From positions 1,796,001 to 1,860,000 of the forward strand of contig NZ_CP085530.1 in assembly GCF_020616155.1 (NCBI RefSeq): a stretch of DNA of 64,000 nt. Reading direction: 5' to 3'. Below the pieces are notes generated by a model that was not told the origin of the DNA, did no database searches, and worked only from the letters and a program-made list of their open reading frames with translations. The translations under genes were made by a program, and so were the position numbers. The stretch is from Vogesella sp. XCS3 (lineage in GTDB: Bacteria > Pseudomonadota > Gammaproteobacteria > Burkholderiales > Chromobacteriaceae). This document shows positions 47,454 through 58,067 of the stretch, piece after piece. Position 1 is the first letter of the stretch; each line of letters opens with the position of its first letter.

Positions 47454-48764
47454 ATGAACGACAAAGCATTCGGCAAGCGGCTGGCAAAAGAATCCGAACG
47501 CTGGCAACAGGCAGGCTGGCTTAGCGCAGAGGGCCGGCAAGCCATTCTGGCAGACGTGGCCACACGGCAAAGCCGCCTCAGCTGGCCTGGCGGGCTGGCG
47601 CAGATGGGGGCACTGTTGCTGGGTATTGGCGTGCTCAGCTGGTTTGCCGCCAACTGGGACGCCATCAGCAAGCCGGGCAAACTGTTGCTGATTTTCCTGG
47701 CGCTGAGCAGCAGCCATGCAGCGTACGGCTTCAGCATGACCCGCGGGCTACAAAAACTGGCACAGGGCATGGCGGTGCTGTCGGTGCTGCTGTTCGGCGC
47801 CGCCATCATGCTGATAGGCCAGCTCTACCACATCGATGCGCACTTTCCGGATGGCATTGCCCTTTGGGCTGCCGGCGGGCTGCTGACTGCAGCCCTGCTA
47901 CAGTCGCAGCCGGCCATGCTGATCTCGCTAGGGTTGGCCGCACTCTGGACCGGCTACGAGCAGTTCGAATACGCGCAGATGAACTGGCTACTGCCAGGCT
48001 ACCTGCTGCTGGCCGCCCTTGTCGTGCAGCGCCAAGGTTGGGCGTTGGCCGCCCGTAGCTGTGCCGCGCTCCTGCTGCTATGGCTAACGGGCTGGCATGC
48101 CCAAGCTTGGCCGCTGCTGGATGATGCTCCGCAAGCTCACCTGCGCCTGTTTGCCCTGCAGCTACTGGCGCTGGCAGGTCTCTGGGCCATGACCCAAACC
48201 AGCCGGCAGCCCTGCATGCGTACCGGCGGCGGCACCTTGCTCGCCGGTGTGCTAAGCGGCACGTTTGCGTTGACGTTTCCCGATTTTGTCTCGGCATCCG
48301 GCGAACAGCCCGTGCTGGATCTTCTCTGGTTTGCAGGCCTGCTGGCCAGCGGCAGCCTGTACACGATGGGCCTGCTACTGCTGGCTCGCCGCCAGGTGCT
48401 GTCGCCACTACGGCGCTATAGCGGCCTGCTCTTGGTGGCAAGCTTTGCCGTGCTGGTCGCCTGCACGGTTCTATTCAGCTATAGCGGTAGCTGGCCTGCG
48501 CTGTTATGGAATGCCGTTTTCCTTGGCATGATGGGCTGGATGGCCGACGTCGGCATCCGCGAAGCCGACCGGGCCATCATCAACCAGGTTTTTGGTGCCC
48601 TGCTGTGCTGGCTGCTGGCGCGCTACGTGGATGCGTTCTGGACGCTGCTGGACCGTTCACTATTCTTCATGACCGGTGGCGTCCTGTTACTGGCAGCAGG
48701 CGGGTGGATGGAACGGCGCCGCCGCAGCCTGCTTGCGCGCATCCCTACGGAGGAGCAGCCATGA
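47454..48764 (+). CDS. DUF2157 polytopic membrane protein
   Basis: The 436-residue protein has an N-terminal cytosolic part (LAKESERWQQAGWLSAEGRQAIL, typical of DUF2157) and about twelve membrane helices. The function of DUF2157 proteins is unknown. Its stop overlaps the next start (ATGA), and the GDYXXLXY partner protein is found with DUF2157 in many genomes, so they probably act together in the inner membrane. Confidence 0.8.
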   Translation: MNDKAFGKRLAKESERWQQAGWLSAEGRQAILADVATRQSRLSWPGGLAQMGALLLGIGVLSWFAANWDAISKPGKLLLIFLALSSSHAAYGFSMTRGLQKLAQGMAVLSVLLFGAAIMLIGQLYHIDAHFPDGIALWAAGGLLTAALLQSQPAMLISLGLAALWTGYEQFEYAQMNWLLPGYLLLAALVVQRQGWALAARSCAALLLLWLTGWHAQAWPLLDDAPQAHLRLFALQLLALAGLWAMTQTSRQPCMRTGGGTLLAGVLSGTFALTFPDFVSASGEQPVLDLLWFAGLLASGSLYTMGLLLLARRQVLSPLRRYSGLLLVASFAVLVACTVLFSYSGSWPALLWNAVFLGMMGWMADVGIREADRAIINQVFGALLCWLLARYVDAFWTLLDRSLFFMTGGVLLLAAGGWMERRRRSLLARIPTEEQP

Positions 48765-49336
48765 GACTGTGGCAAAAACTCGCCCTGCTCTGCACGCTGC
48801 AGCTACTGGCTCTGGCCGCCATGGTTGCCGACAAGCAGTGGACGCTGCAGACGGGTACTGCCGTACTACTGCCCACCTTGCCGGTGGACCCGCGCTCGCT
48901 GTTCATGGGCGATTACGCGCGGCTGAACTACGCTATCAACCGGCTGGCGCTGGACGGCGAACAAGCCCTGGGCGGTGACAAGGACTTTCAGCCGCACGAC
49001 CGTGTCTGGGTGGCCATCCAGCCGCAGTCAGACGGGGTCAAAGCGCTATCCGTGCACCACCAGCGCAGCGCCATCCCCGCAGGGCAGCTGGTACTGGCGG
49101 GCGAGGTGCAGCATATCGATACCCGGCAGGCGCAAAATGGCGCCCCCCTGCGCACCCTGCAAGTGCGCTATGGCATAGAACAGTATTTTGTGCCGGAGGG
49201 TACTGGCCAACAGATAGAACGCCCACAGGGCGGCGAGACCGTGTCGGTTCTGGTTGCTATCGACCAGCGCGGCAAGGCGGGCATTCTGGCGCTGTTGCTG
49301 GATGGGCGCGAACGTTACCGCGCAACCCTGTTCTAG
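48761..49336 (+). CDS. GDYXXLXY domain protein
   Basis: The 191-residue protein has one N-terminal hydrophobic segment (ALLCTLQLLALAAMVADKQW) and the family motif MGDYARLNYAI. The remainder is a beta-rich, probably periplasmic domain. The ATG at 48761 has a GGAGG ribosome site and overlaps the DUF2157 stop by 4 bases. The function is unknown. Confidence 0.82.
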   Translation: MRLWQKLALLCTLQLLALAAMVADKQWTLQTGTAVLLPTLPVDPRSLFMGDYARLNYAINRLALDGEQALGGDKDFQPHDRVWVAIQPQSDGVKALSVHHQRSAIPAGQLVLAGEVQHIDTRQAQNGAPLRTLQVRYGIEQYFVPEGTGQQIERPQGGETVSVLVAIDQRGKAGILALLLDGRERYRATLF

Positions 49337-49367
49337 CCCCAGCCAGGCCGGATACACGCCAAACAGG

Positions 49368-50042
49368 CTAGAACGGTACCGGGCTGTGCCATTGCAGCAA
49401 CTCGCCGCTAAGCGGGTGGTGCAACTGCAACTCGCAAGCGTGCAGACACAACCGTGGCATAGCCTGCTGCACCGCGGGTGGCGCATACAAGGTATCGCCC
49501 AGTATCGGGTGTCCCAGCGCCATCATGTGCACGCGCAGCTGGTGCGTGCGCCCGGTGTGCGGGGTAAGCGCTACCCGGCTTGCGTTGCGCACCGCATCGT
49601 AGGCCACGACCTGATAGCCGGTGTGCGACGGCTTGCCCGCCTGCAAATCCACCTTTTGCCTTGGCCGCTGCAGCCAGTCGGCCATCAGCGGCAGGTGGAT
49701 ATCGCCCTGCTCCGGCAATACCTGCCCTGCCACCAGTGCCTGATACGTTTTCTGCACATCACGCCCGGCAAAGCTGGCCGACAGCTGGCGCTGCATATCC
49801 AGCCCGCGCGCCATCAGCAACAAGCCGGAGGTAGCCATATCCAGCCGGTGTACCACCAGCGCGTCGGGAAAGCGCTGCTGCACGCGCAGGCTCAGGCAGT
49901 CTTGCCGTGCCTCGCCCCGCCCCGGTACCGACAGCAGACCTGCTGGCTTGTCTACCACCAGCAAATAGTCGTCCTGATAGAGCAAACGCAGGCCGGTGTC
50001 GGGCGGCGGGGTGTAGTCGTCCAGTGTGTGTACAGCGCTCAT
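49368..50042 (-). CDS. rluA: RluA-family pseudouridine synthase
   Basis: The 224-residue protein is taken from the ATG ending at 50042 (MSAVHTLDDYTPPPDTG); a longer frame upstream is unconserved. The catalytic aspartate is in VVHRLDMATSGLLLMA, and the LTPHTGRTHQLRVHMMALGHPILGD motif is complete. There is no S4 domain, so it fits RluA, which modifies 23S rRNA U746 and tRNA U32. RluF or TruC types cannot be ruled out by eye. It converges with the GDYXXLXY gene and is divergent from alaX. Confidence 0.88.
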   Translation of the reverse strand: MSAVHTLDDYTPPPDTGLRLLYQDDYLLVVDKPAGLLSVPGRGEARQDCLSLRVQQRFPDALVVHRLDMATSGLLLMARGLDMQRQLSASFAGRDVQKTYQALVAGQVLPEQGDIHLPLMADWLQRPRQKVDLQAGKPSHTGYQVVAYDAVRNASRVALTPHTGRTHQLRVHMMALGHPILGDTLYAPPAVQQAMPRLCLHACELQLHHPLSGELLQWHSPVPF

Positions 50043-50178
50043 CTGCGGGCGGGGGCAAGGAATGAAGGTGCCGATTATCCGGCATTTCAAACGCCCCCGG
50101 CAAACTGGCCGCGCCCTATTGAAATGTATGACGGGCGGCCTCACGCTATACCGATAACCCGACAACAGAGAGCCCGCT

Positions 50179-50889
50179 ATGCCAGAACGTTTCTACTTGG
50201 ACCCTTACCAGACCAGCCTAGACACCACCGTAGTCAGCCATGACGAGCGGGGCATCGTGCTGGCCGATACGCTGTGCTACCCCCTGGGCGGTGGCCAGCC
50301 TGGCGATACCGGCACGCTTGTGCTGGCCGATGGTAGCCAACTACTCATCGCCGACACCCGCCGTGACAAAACCACCCGCGAGATACTGCACCAGCCCGCC
50401 CCGGGTAGTGTGCAGTTGGCCGCAGGCAGCACGGTGACACTGCAGCTGGACTGGGCCAGACGCTATCGCCACATGCGCATTCATAGCTGCCTGCACTTGC
50501 TGTCCTGTGTCGTGCGCGCAGGCGTAACCGGCGGCAACCTCAGCGCCGATAGCGGCCGGCTGGATTTCGACCTGCCAGAAGGCATGGAGCTGGACGCCTC
50601 GCATATCGAACGCGAACTCAACGCGCTGATTGCGGCCAACCATGCCGTATCAGTACAGATGACCAGCGGCGAAGCACTGCGTGCGCAGCCCGAGCTGATC
50701 AAGACCATGTCGGTGACACCCCCGCTAGACCTGCCGGAAATCCGCTTGATCGCCATAGCAGGCGTAGACTTGCAGCCGTGTGGCGGCACACACGTGCGCC
50801 ATACCGGTGAAATCGGCGCCGTAGTCGTCAAGAAAATAGAAAGTAAAGGCGCGCGTAACAAACGCGTGGTGATTGCGCTGGCAAACTAG
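50179..50889 (+). CDS. AlaX-type alanyl-tRNA editing protein
   Basis: The 236-residue protein resembles the editing domain of AlaRS. It has YPLGGGQPGDTG, zinc-binding HxxxH as HSCLH, and CGGTHVRHTGEIG with the C-x3-H part. AlaX proteins hydrolyse mischarged Ser- or Gly-tRNA(Ala) in trans. Both zinc motifs look complete. It has its own short leader and no operon partner. Confidence 0.9.
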   Translation: MPERFYLDPYQTSLDTTVVSHDERGIVLADTLCYPLGGGQPGDTGTLVLADGSQLLIADTRRDKTTREILHQPAPGSVQLAAGSTVTLQLDWARRYRHMRIHSCLHLLSCVVRAGVTGGNLSADSGRLDFDLPEGMELDASHIERELNALIAANHAVSVQMTSGEALRAQPELIKTMSVTPPLDLPEIRLIAIAGVDLQPCGGTHVRHTGEIGAVVVKKIESKGARNKRVVIALAN

Positions 50890-50922
50890 CCCCGACCCTG
50901 CGGCAGGCCGCCGATGGCCTGC

Positions 50923-51597
50923 CTAGAATCGTGGCAAAGGCACCTTGGCCCAGGCGCTGGCCAGCCGGGCAGTCATGGCGGCTGGCATCTGTGTGGTGCA
51001 AGCAAACCATGACACCAGCGGCCCCAGCTCGGCACCGGCTTCCAGCGTCCCCGGCACCAGCCGCGATAAAGCCGCACGCGTCGCAAACAGTACACGGATG
51101 CGCTGCGCCTGCAACATGGCCACCGCCTCCTGTAAAGATTCGCTACGCTGTGGCACCGCGATACCGCGCTGCTGCAGCACACTGGCTACCCCCTCGCCAA
51201 ATACCATGCGCTTGGCTGGCGACACCTGTGCCAGCTCAGCCAGCGGCAGGGTATCCCCGGGGCGGGTAAACAGCATGGCCTGCGTTTGGCCCATGGCATA
51301 AACATACTGCATGCTGGCCGGGGGAGGCGTGTTGGCCGCGAGGGTTACTGCGGTGCAGGCGTCATCCTGCCGTTGCAGCGACTGCAGTATGCGCGGGCGG
51401 CTGGCCAAATAGAGATGTAAGGTAATACCGGCGTGGCTGGCCATATGCTGCAGCAGCTCCACGTACAAACCGGCAGGCTGGCCTGCACGCTCCTCATACA
51501 GGGCCGGGATCGGGGGCAGATAAAAACGCACGGTATCCGCCATGGCAGGCAGGCAAAGCAGCCATGGCAGGCAGGCGATATGGTAGCGATAAGACAT
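50923..51597 (-). CDS. Periplasmic solute-binding-like protein (SBP family 3 type)
   Basis: The 224-residue protein is taken from the ATG ending at 51597, which has a GGGGTGAG site; a GTG 6 bases earlier is possible. It has a signal peptide (YHIACLPWLLCLPAMA). YVELLQHMASHAGITLHLYL and the alternating beta/alpha pattern fit the extracellular solute-binding fold of amino acid or opine transporters. No permease or ATPase gene is nearby, so it may be an orphan sensor or binding protein. The family fit is weak in the C-terminal half. Confidence 0.65.
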   Translation of the reverse strand: MSYRYHIACLPWLLCLPAMADTVRFYLPPIPALYEERAGQPAGLYVELLQHMASHAGITLHLYLASRPRILQSLQRQDDACTAVTLAANTPPPASMQYVYAMGQTQAMLFTRPGDTLPLAELAQVSPAKRMVFGEGVASVLQQRGIAVPQRSESLQEAVAMLQAQRIRVLFATRAALSRLVPGTLEAGAELGPLVSWFACTTQMPAAMTARLASAWAKVPLPRF

Positions 51598-51670
51598 GCT
51601 CACCCCGCACGGTAACTGGCGTACCAGTTCAGCATAGTTGGCCGCTAGGGTATCCGGGAAATTTATCGAA

Positions 51671-52396
51671 CTATTCGTCTACACAAGCACTCTCGGTGCA
51701 CGCCAGGGTGTGCACGCTCATGTCCTGCAGGCACAGCAGGGTAAGCTGGCGGCCGTATACGGCACCGGTGTCTACATACAACACATTATCGCGCTGCCGC
51801 GCCAGGCTAACCGGTGAATGGCCTACACACAGCAAATCCACGCCCGTAACGCGCGCGCGCGCCTGGCCGCGTATGCGCTCACGTGACCATGTCGCCTCGT
51901 GCAATACGGTCTGCCCATTGCTGCAAGCCACGCCCTCGCCCGACGCCAGACGAGCCTGGAACACCACCCAGTCGTCCTCCGGGCAATCTGCATGCACCAA
52001 ACCCACCCGCCTGTTGCCCACTGGTAACTCGATCGCCAGCGGCATGGCGGCAAACACATTGCGGTAACGCTGCTGCTGCGCCGGGGGCAGCGCCATGAAC
52101 CACTCGCCGCCATTGCGGGCGTAGCGTTCGCGCCAGGCGTCACTAGCGTCGTAATCGATGGCCATTTGTTCATGGTTACCGCGCACGGCAAACAGCCACA
52201 TCTGCGCCAGCCAGTCCAGCACCTGCCACGACCGCGGGCCGCGGTCGATCAAATCGCCCACCGACAACAGGCGGTCGCGTTCCGGGTCAAAATCTACCTG
52301 CCCCAGCAACAAACCCAAGGTATCGAAACAGCCGTGCACATCCCCCACGACAAAGTCGCGGCCTAGGGTATTGGCAGGCAAGGTTCGAAATAGCAT
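51671..52396 (-). CDS. Serine/threonine-type metallophosphoesterase (PrpA/lambda PP-like)
   Basis: The 241-residue protein is read from the ATG ending at 52396 (MLFRTLPANTLGRDFVVGD); an upstream in-frame start would add about 69 unconserved residues over the AT-rich gap. It has the metal motifs GDVHGCFD, GDLIDRGPRS and RGNHEQM, plus a late VGHSPV. These define PPP-type phosphatases such as PrpA/PrpB. It removes phosphate from proteins or small molecules; the target is unknown. Confidence 0.88.
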   Translation of the reverse strand: MLFRTLPANTLGRDFVVGDVHGCFDTLGLLLGQVDFDPERDRLLSVGDLIDRGPRSWQVLDWLAQMWLFAVRGNHEQMAIDYDASDAWRERYARNGGEWFMALPPAQQQRYRNVFAAMPLAIELPVGNRRVGLVHADCPEDDWVVFQARLASGEGVACSNGQTVLHEATWSRERIRGQARARVTGVDLLCVGHSPVSLARQRDNVLYVDTGAVYGRQLTLLCLQDMSVHTLACTESACVDE

Positions 52397-52490
52397 CAGA
52401 ATGGCATAGCTTTTTTCAGGATTACCGGTTGACAGCGATAAAAGCACATCACAATAATTCCAATTACATAAATTCAGCAAGGGGAAATCT

Positions 52491-53243
52491 ATGAATACCC
52501 TGCAAGGCATCATGTGCAGCCTGCTACTCGTCGCCCTTGCTGGCTGCGCCAGCATGCACAGCAATAAGCCGATCGTCACGCTCTCCCCAAATGGTAGTGA
52601 CATTGTCTACAACGGTGAGTTGGATGCAAGCGCAATCGCACAAGTCCAGACTATTTACGCGCAAGCTACTGTTAAACCAACCCGCTTGGTGATCAATAGC
52701 CATGGCGGAAGCAGCAACCTAGGTATGGCGCTGGGGGATTTCATTCACGACAAACAGCTGGACATACGGGTAAATGGTGCGTGCATGTCCTCATGTGCCA
52801 ACTATGTCTTTCCTGCCGCACGTAACAAGTATTTGGGCGAACGCGATGCCCTGCTATGGCACGGTGGGGCCCTGCAGCCCGACTGGGAGGCGCTTATCAA
52901 GGCAAAGTGGAAGCACAATCCTGCTCAGCAAGACCGTGCACGGGAAGATATCAGACAGTGGGTCATCAGTGAAAAAGCGTTCTTTGAGCGCATCGGTGTC
53001 AGCCAGCTAATAACCGTATGCGGCCAACAACCAGAATGGATCAAGGCCTACCCCCAGGCTCCGGGGTTTTATTACAGCCCGGAGGATATGCAACGCTTTG
53101 GCATTCATGATATCCAGTTTATTGCTAACCGCTGGGCACCAGAAGAAACCATCACCTACCCCAAGTTTTTCAAAGCCAGTTTTTGCAGTGCCCCACCCCC
53201 ACCCACCGATGAAATCTTGTGCGGCTGCAAGTTTTCCGACTAG
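52491..53243 (+). CDS. Lipoprotein with ClpP/crotonase-like fold (COG3904-like)
   Basis: The 250-residue protein has a lipobox signal (LLLVALAGCAS, Cys at about 19) and a domain with LVINSHGGSSNLGMALGDFI and NGACMSSCANYVFPAA. This is the pattern of periplasmic ClpP-like proteins of the COG3904 type, with a possible nucleophile serine in the MSSC segment. A proline-rich stretch and cysteines (FCSAPPPPTDEILCGCKF) close the protein. Base composition is visibly more AT-rich than the neighbours, which may mean transfer. Its stop overlaps the convergent phosphofructokinase gene by 4 bases. The function is unknown. Confidence 0.7.
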   Translation: MNTLQGIMCSLLLVALAGCASMHSNKPIVTLSPNGSDIVYNGELDASAIAQVQTIYAQATVKPTRLVINSHGGSSNLGMALGDFIHDKQLDIRVNGACMSSCANYVFPAARNKYLGERDALLWHGGALQPDWEALIKAKWKHNPAQQDRAREDIRQWVISEKAFFERIGVSQLITVCGQQPEWIKAYPQAPGFYYSPEDMQRFGIHDIQFIANRWAPEETITYPKFFKASFCSAPPPPTDEILCGCKFSD

Positions 53244-54448
53244 GACAAAACCAGCCGCGGCCAGGACAGCACCCGGTAATCCGGCAAACCATCGATATAG
53301 GGAATGGCGACCTCGCCCTGCAACAAGGGCTGCAAATAGCGGGTAAAAGCCGGTGTCATCGACAAGCCATCATCCGCAATGAAGTGCGACGGTACCGTGC
53401 GCTCCAGCCCGGCAACCTGCGCCAGCGGTACCGGCACCGCCTGCCAGCCATCATCCTGGCGCTGCAGACCAGCCATCACCCCGCCCTGCCCGGCCAGCGC
53501 CCAATGTACGCAGGCCGCACCGGCTTCGTACGCCAGGCGTGCATCAGTGGCCGACGCCAGGTGCATGGCGGCGCGCTGCTGGCAGTCCACCAGTGCCACG
53601 TGGGCGTGAACACCCAGCGCTTGCTGCAGGCGCTGCGCCAGCCAGGCGCCGGCACCGCCCAGCTGTTCGTGACCATACACGGCATCTGCGTGCATTTGCG
53701 CCACAAAACGACCATCGGCCTGCCGCAAGCCCTCGGCCACCGCAATGGCGCAATAACCATCCTGCTGCAGCCTGTGCTGCACTGCCTGCAGCACACGCGC
53801 TTCGTCAAACGCCACCTCGGGCAGTAACACCAGCGGGGCCGGCCCGCCCGCGCCTGCCGCCAGGCTGCAGGCTGCGGCCAACCACCCTACGTGCCGGCCC
53901 ATGGTTTCCATGATGAACACACGGCCGCGCCCCATGCTGCGCATATCGTGCGTCACCTCGCGCAGGCTGCTGGCCAGATATTTGGCAGCGGAGGGAAAAC
54001 CGGGACTGAAGTCGGTGCCCTCCAGGTCGTTATCGATGGTTTTGGGTACGCCCAGCGCCAGCAGCGGCAAGTCAAAACGCTGGGCCAGCTCGCCCAGTCG
54101 CAAGGCGGTTTCCATCGAACCGTTGCCGCCATTGAGCAACACGTAGCCAATATCGAACTGCTGCACGACCTGTGCCAGCCTTGCCCATTGCTCCGGTGCC
54201 TCGTCGTAGGCGGCCAGCACATGGCGGCTGGTGCCGAAACTGGCCCCCGGTAACCAGCCCAGGCGCCGGATGCTGTCGGCCGGCGCGTTGCTGCAGTCGT
54301 ACAGTTCGCCTGCCAGCAAACCCGCCAGGCCGTTGGCTGCCGCACACACCGGCACACCCTGTGCACGGGCTGTTTCAATGACACCTTGCGCCGAGCCATT
54401 CAGCACGGCGGTAGGGCCGCCGGACTGCAGATAAAGTAAACGCGCCAT
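53240..54448 (-). CDS. 6-phosphofructokinase family protein (phosphoryl donor uncertain)
   Basis: The 402-residue protein is read from the ATG ending at 54448, which has an AGGAGG site; a longer frame upstream is unconserved. Substrate motifs are PKTIDND (135-141) and MGRHVGWLAAA. At the donor site it reads GGNGS (107-111). ATP enzymes usually have GGDGS with PGTIDND, and PPi enzymes GGDDS with PKTIDND, so this is a mixed pattern. It phosphorylates fructose 6-phosphate in glycolysis, or runs reversibly if PPi-dependent. It is a single-gene unit. Confidence 0.85.
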   Translation of the reverse strand: MARLLYLQSGGPTAVLNGSAQGVIETARAQGVPVCAAANGLAGLLAGELYDCSNAPADSIRRLGWLPGASFGTSRHVLAAYDEAPEQWARLAQVVQQFDIGYVLLNGGNGSMETALRLGELAQRFDLPLLALGVPKTIDNDLEGTDFSPGFPSAAKYLASSLREVTHDMRSMGRGRVFIMETMGRHVGWLAAACSLAAGAGGPAPLVLLPEVAFDEARVLQAVQHRLQQDGYCAIAVAEGLRQADGRFVAQMHADAVYGHEQLGGAGAWLAQRLQQALGVHAHVALVDCQQRAAMHLASATDARLAYEAGAACVHWALAGQGGVMAGLQRQDDGWQAVPVPLAQVAGLERTVPSHFIADDGLSMTPAFTRYLQPLLQGEVAIPYIDGLPDYRVLSWPRLVLS

Positions 54449-54535
54449 GCTGGCCTCCTGTTTATGGATAAGACCATTGTAGTACCAGATGCAGCGACTA
54501 CTTTGCCTTGGCGCAAACAGCACGGTGCCCATAAA

Positions 54536-54574
54536 CAAGTTGGCCGCAACCCGGTAAGGGATGCGGCCAACTTG
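54536..54574. repeat. Inverted pair of the dispersed 10-mer, hairpin after parE
   Basis: CAAGTTGGCCGCA (54536-54548) pairs with TGCGGCCAACTTG (54562-54574) as a 13-bp stem with a 13-base loop. It lies 23 bases past the parE stop (minus). It has a short T-rich tail in the minus direction (TTGTTT), so it may end parE transcripts as inverted uptake sequences do in Neisseria. Confidence 0.85.
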
Positions 54575-54597
54575 CTAGCGGCGTTCAAGCACCAAGG

Positions 54598-56565
<1,968 letters not shown>

Positions 56566-56572
56566 GTGTCTG

Positions 56573-57199
56573 TCAGTGTGGTGCACGGCGCAGCAGCGCC
56601 GCGAGTTGTTGATTGTGGCGCGCGGCCAGAAGCAGCTGCGCCAGAATGGCACCGCAGAGCGCCAGGAACATATCCCACTGGGTATCCCACGGGTCGCCCT
56701 GCGTGGCCAGAAAGGCGTCGGCACCAGCCCCTAGCGCCAGCGCGGCCCACCATTCGATCAATTCGTAAAATGCCGAGAAAGCCAGGCAGAAACAGGTGGC
56801 CAGAAACGCCAGCCAGCGCCCCTGCAGGCGGGTAGCGCGGTGAATCACCTCGCGCGCCAATATGGCCGGAAAGAAACCCTGTGCCAGGTGGCCGATGCGG
56901 TCGTAATGGTTGCGGCTAAAGTCAAACGCCTCTTGCAGCCAGAAGCCCAGCGGGGTGAGCGCGTAGGTGTAATGTGCGCCCACGAGCAAAATCACCGCGT
57001 GCAATGCCATGGCCCATGCGGCCAACCTGGTCCACGGGTAGCGGCCCCAATACAGCCACGCCAATGGCAGGCCGACTAGGGCCGGGATGGCTTCCATCCA
57101 CCAGGTCGTGATGTCCGCAGGCTGCCAGGCAGACCAGGCAGCAACAACGGCCACGCCTGCAAAAGCAGAGCGTGGCCGTGGCAAATGGTGTGTCGTCAA
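56573..57199 (-). CDS. yjdF: DUF2238 (YjdF-like) inner-membrane protein
   Basis: The 208-residue protein has about six membrane helices and the DUF2238 signature NHYDRIGHLAQGFFPAILAREV, followed by FSAFYELIEWWAAL and QGDPWDTQWDMFLAL. The function is unknown. It lies between rppH (3 bases upstream) and parE (7 bases downstream), so it is probably co-transcribed with both. Confidence 0.85.
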   Translation of the reverse strand: MTTHHLPRPRSAFAGVAVVAAWSAWQPADITTWWMEAIPALVGLPLAWLYWGRYPWTRLAAWAMALHAVILLVGAHYTYALTPLGFWLQEAFDFSRNHYDRIGHLAQGFFPAILAREVIHRATRLQGRWLAFLATCFCLAFSAFYELIEWWAALALGAGADAFLATQGDPWDTQWDMFLALCGAILAQLLLAARHNQQLAALLRRAPH

Positions 57200-57202
57200 G
57201 CC

Positions 57203-57742
57203 TTAGCCCTCGTCTGGCTGCCCGGTTGTACCCTGCGCAATACGCGCCAGATAGTCACCACGGCTCTCGATCCCTTTCAGGAAACGGGTCAGCTCGGTGA
57301 GCGCCCGCTCGTAGACGTCTTTCTTGAATTCGATCACCGCATCAACCGGCGCCCAGTAGTCATTCCAGCGCCAGCCGTCAAACTCAGGGTGATTGGTTGC
57401 ACGAAGGCATACATCACAATCCCGGCCTACCAGCTTCAGCAAGAACCAGATCTGCTTTTGCCCGCGATAACTACCGCGCCACTCGCGACGTACCCAGTTG
57501 GTAGGCACATCGTAGCGCAGCCAGTCGCGGGTGCGACCCAGGATCTTGACGTGTTGCGGCAGCAAGCCCACTTCTTCCAGCAGCTCGCGATACATCGCGG
57601 CTTCAGGGCTTTCGCCAGGTTTGATGCCTCCTTGCGGAAACTGCCACGAGTGCTCGCGCACCCGCTTGCCCCAGAACACCTCATGCTTGCCATTGATGAG
57701 GATGATTCCGACATTGGGGCGGTATCCGTCCCGGTCCAGCAT
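57203..57742 (-). CDS. rppH: RNA pyrophosphohydrolase RppH
   Basis: The 179-residue protein starts [17 protein letters not shown], the RppH opening. The Nudix box is [25 protein letters not shown] (in two parts [13 protein letters not shown] and [10 protein letters not shown]). It removes pyrophosphate from mRNA 5' ends and so starts decay. It is the first gene of rppH-yjdF-parE. Confidence 0.96.
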   Translation of the reverse strand: MLDRDGYRPNVGIILINGKHEVFWGKRVREHSWQFPQGGIKPGESPEAAMYRELLEEVGLLPQHVKILGRTRDWLRYDVPTNWVRREWRGSYRGQKQIWFLLKLVGRDCDVCLRATNHPEFDGWRWNDYWAPVDAVIEFKKDVYERALTELTRFLKGIESRGDYLARIAQGTTGQPDEG

Positions 57743-58067
57743 GGAAAAACCTGCAATATCGTTAGTTGGCTCGATTTTTGCACATTTCGGCCGCGCACGC
57801 CACGCGCTACCGTGGCTGGCACGTCACATGAGCGCCGCAATCACCCATCGTTCGTTAAATATAATTGACGAATAGCCGCAATATGGAATAAAAAAATAGA
57901 CATTCAATCTTTGCAAGGCTGCGACATGCGTCACACCCTTACCTTGTGCACCCTGCGCATTCCTTGCAATGTGTCCCTGGGGGTCTTCGAGCAACCGCTC
58001 AGCGCTGCCGGCAACGCTGCCGCCACACCTGCACGCGACTCTGCCAACCCCTTACGGACACCTCATC
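57743..58067. other. Divergent rppH / glutamine synthetase-like intergenic region
   Basis: The 325-base spacer is AT-rich between about 57850 and 57910 and holds a good promoter toward the synthetase gene (57866-57894). A 61-codon frame at 57911-58096 and a longer in-frame extension from 57969 lack conserved content. No riboswitch fold was recognised in the roughly 165-base leader. Confidence 0.5.
57866..57894 (+). promoter_or_regulatory. Putative sigma-70 promoter of the glutamine synthetase-like gene
   Basis: TTGACG (57866-57871) and ATAAAA (57889-57894) are separated by 17 bases in an AT-rich setting. Confidence 0.45.
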
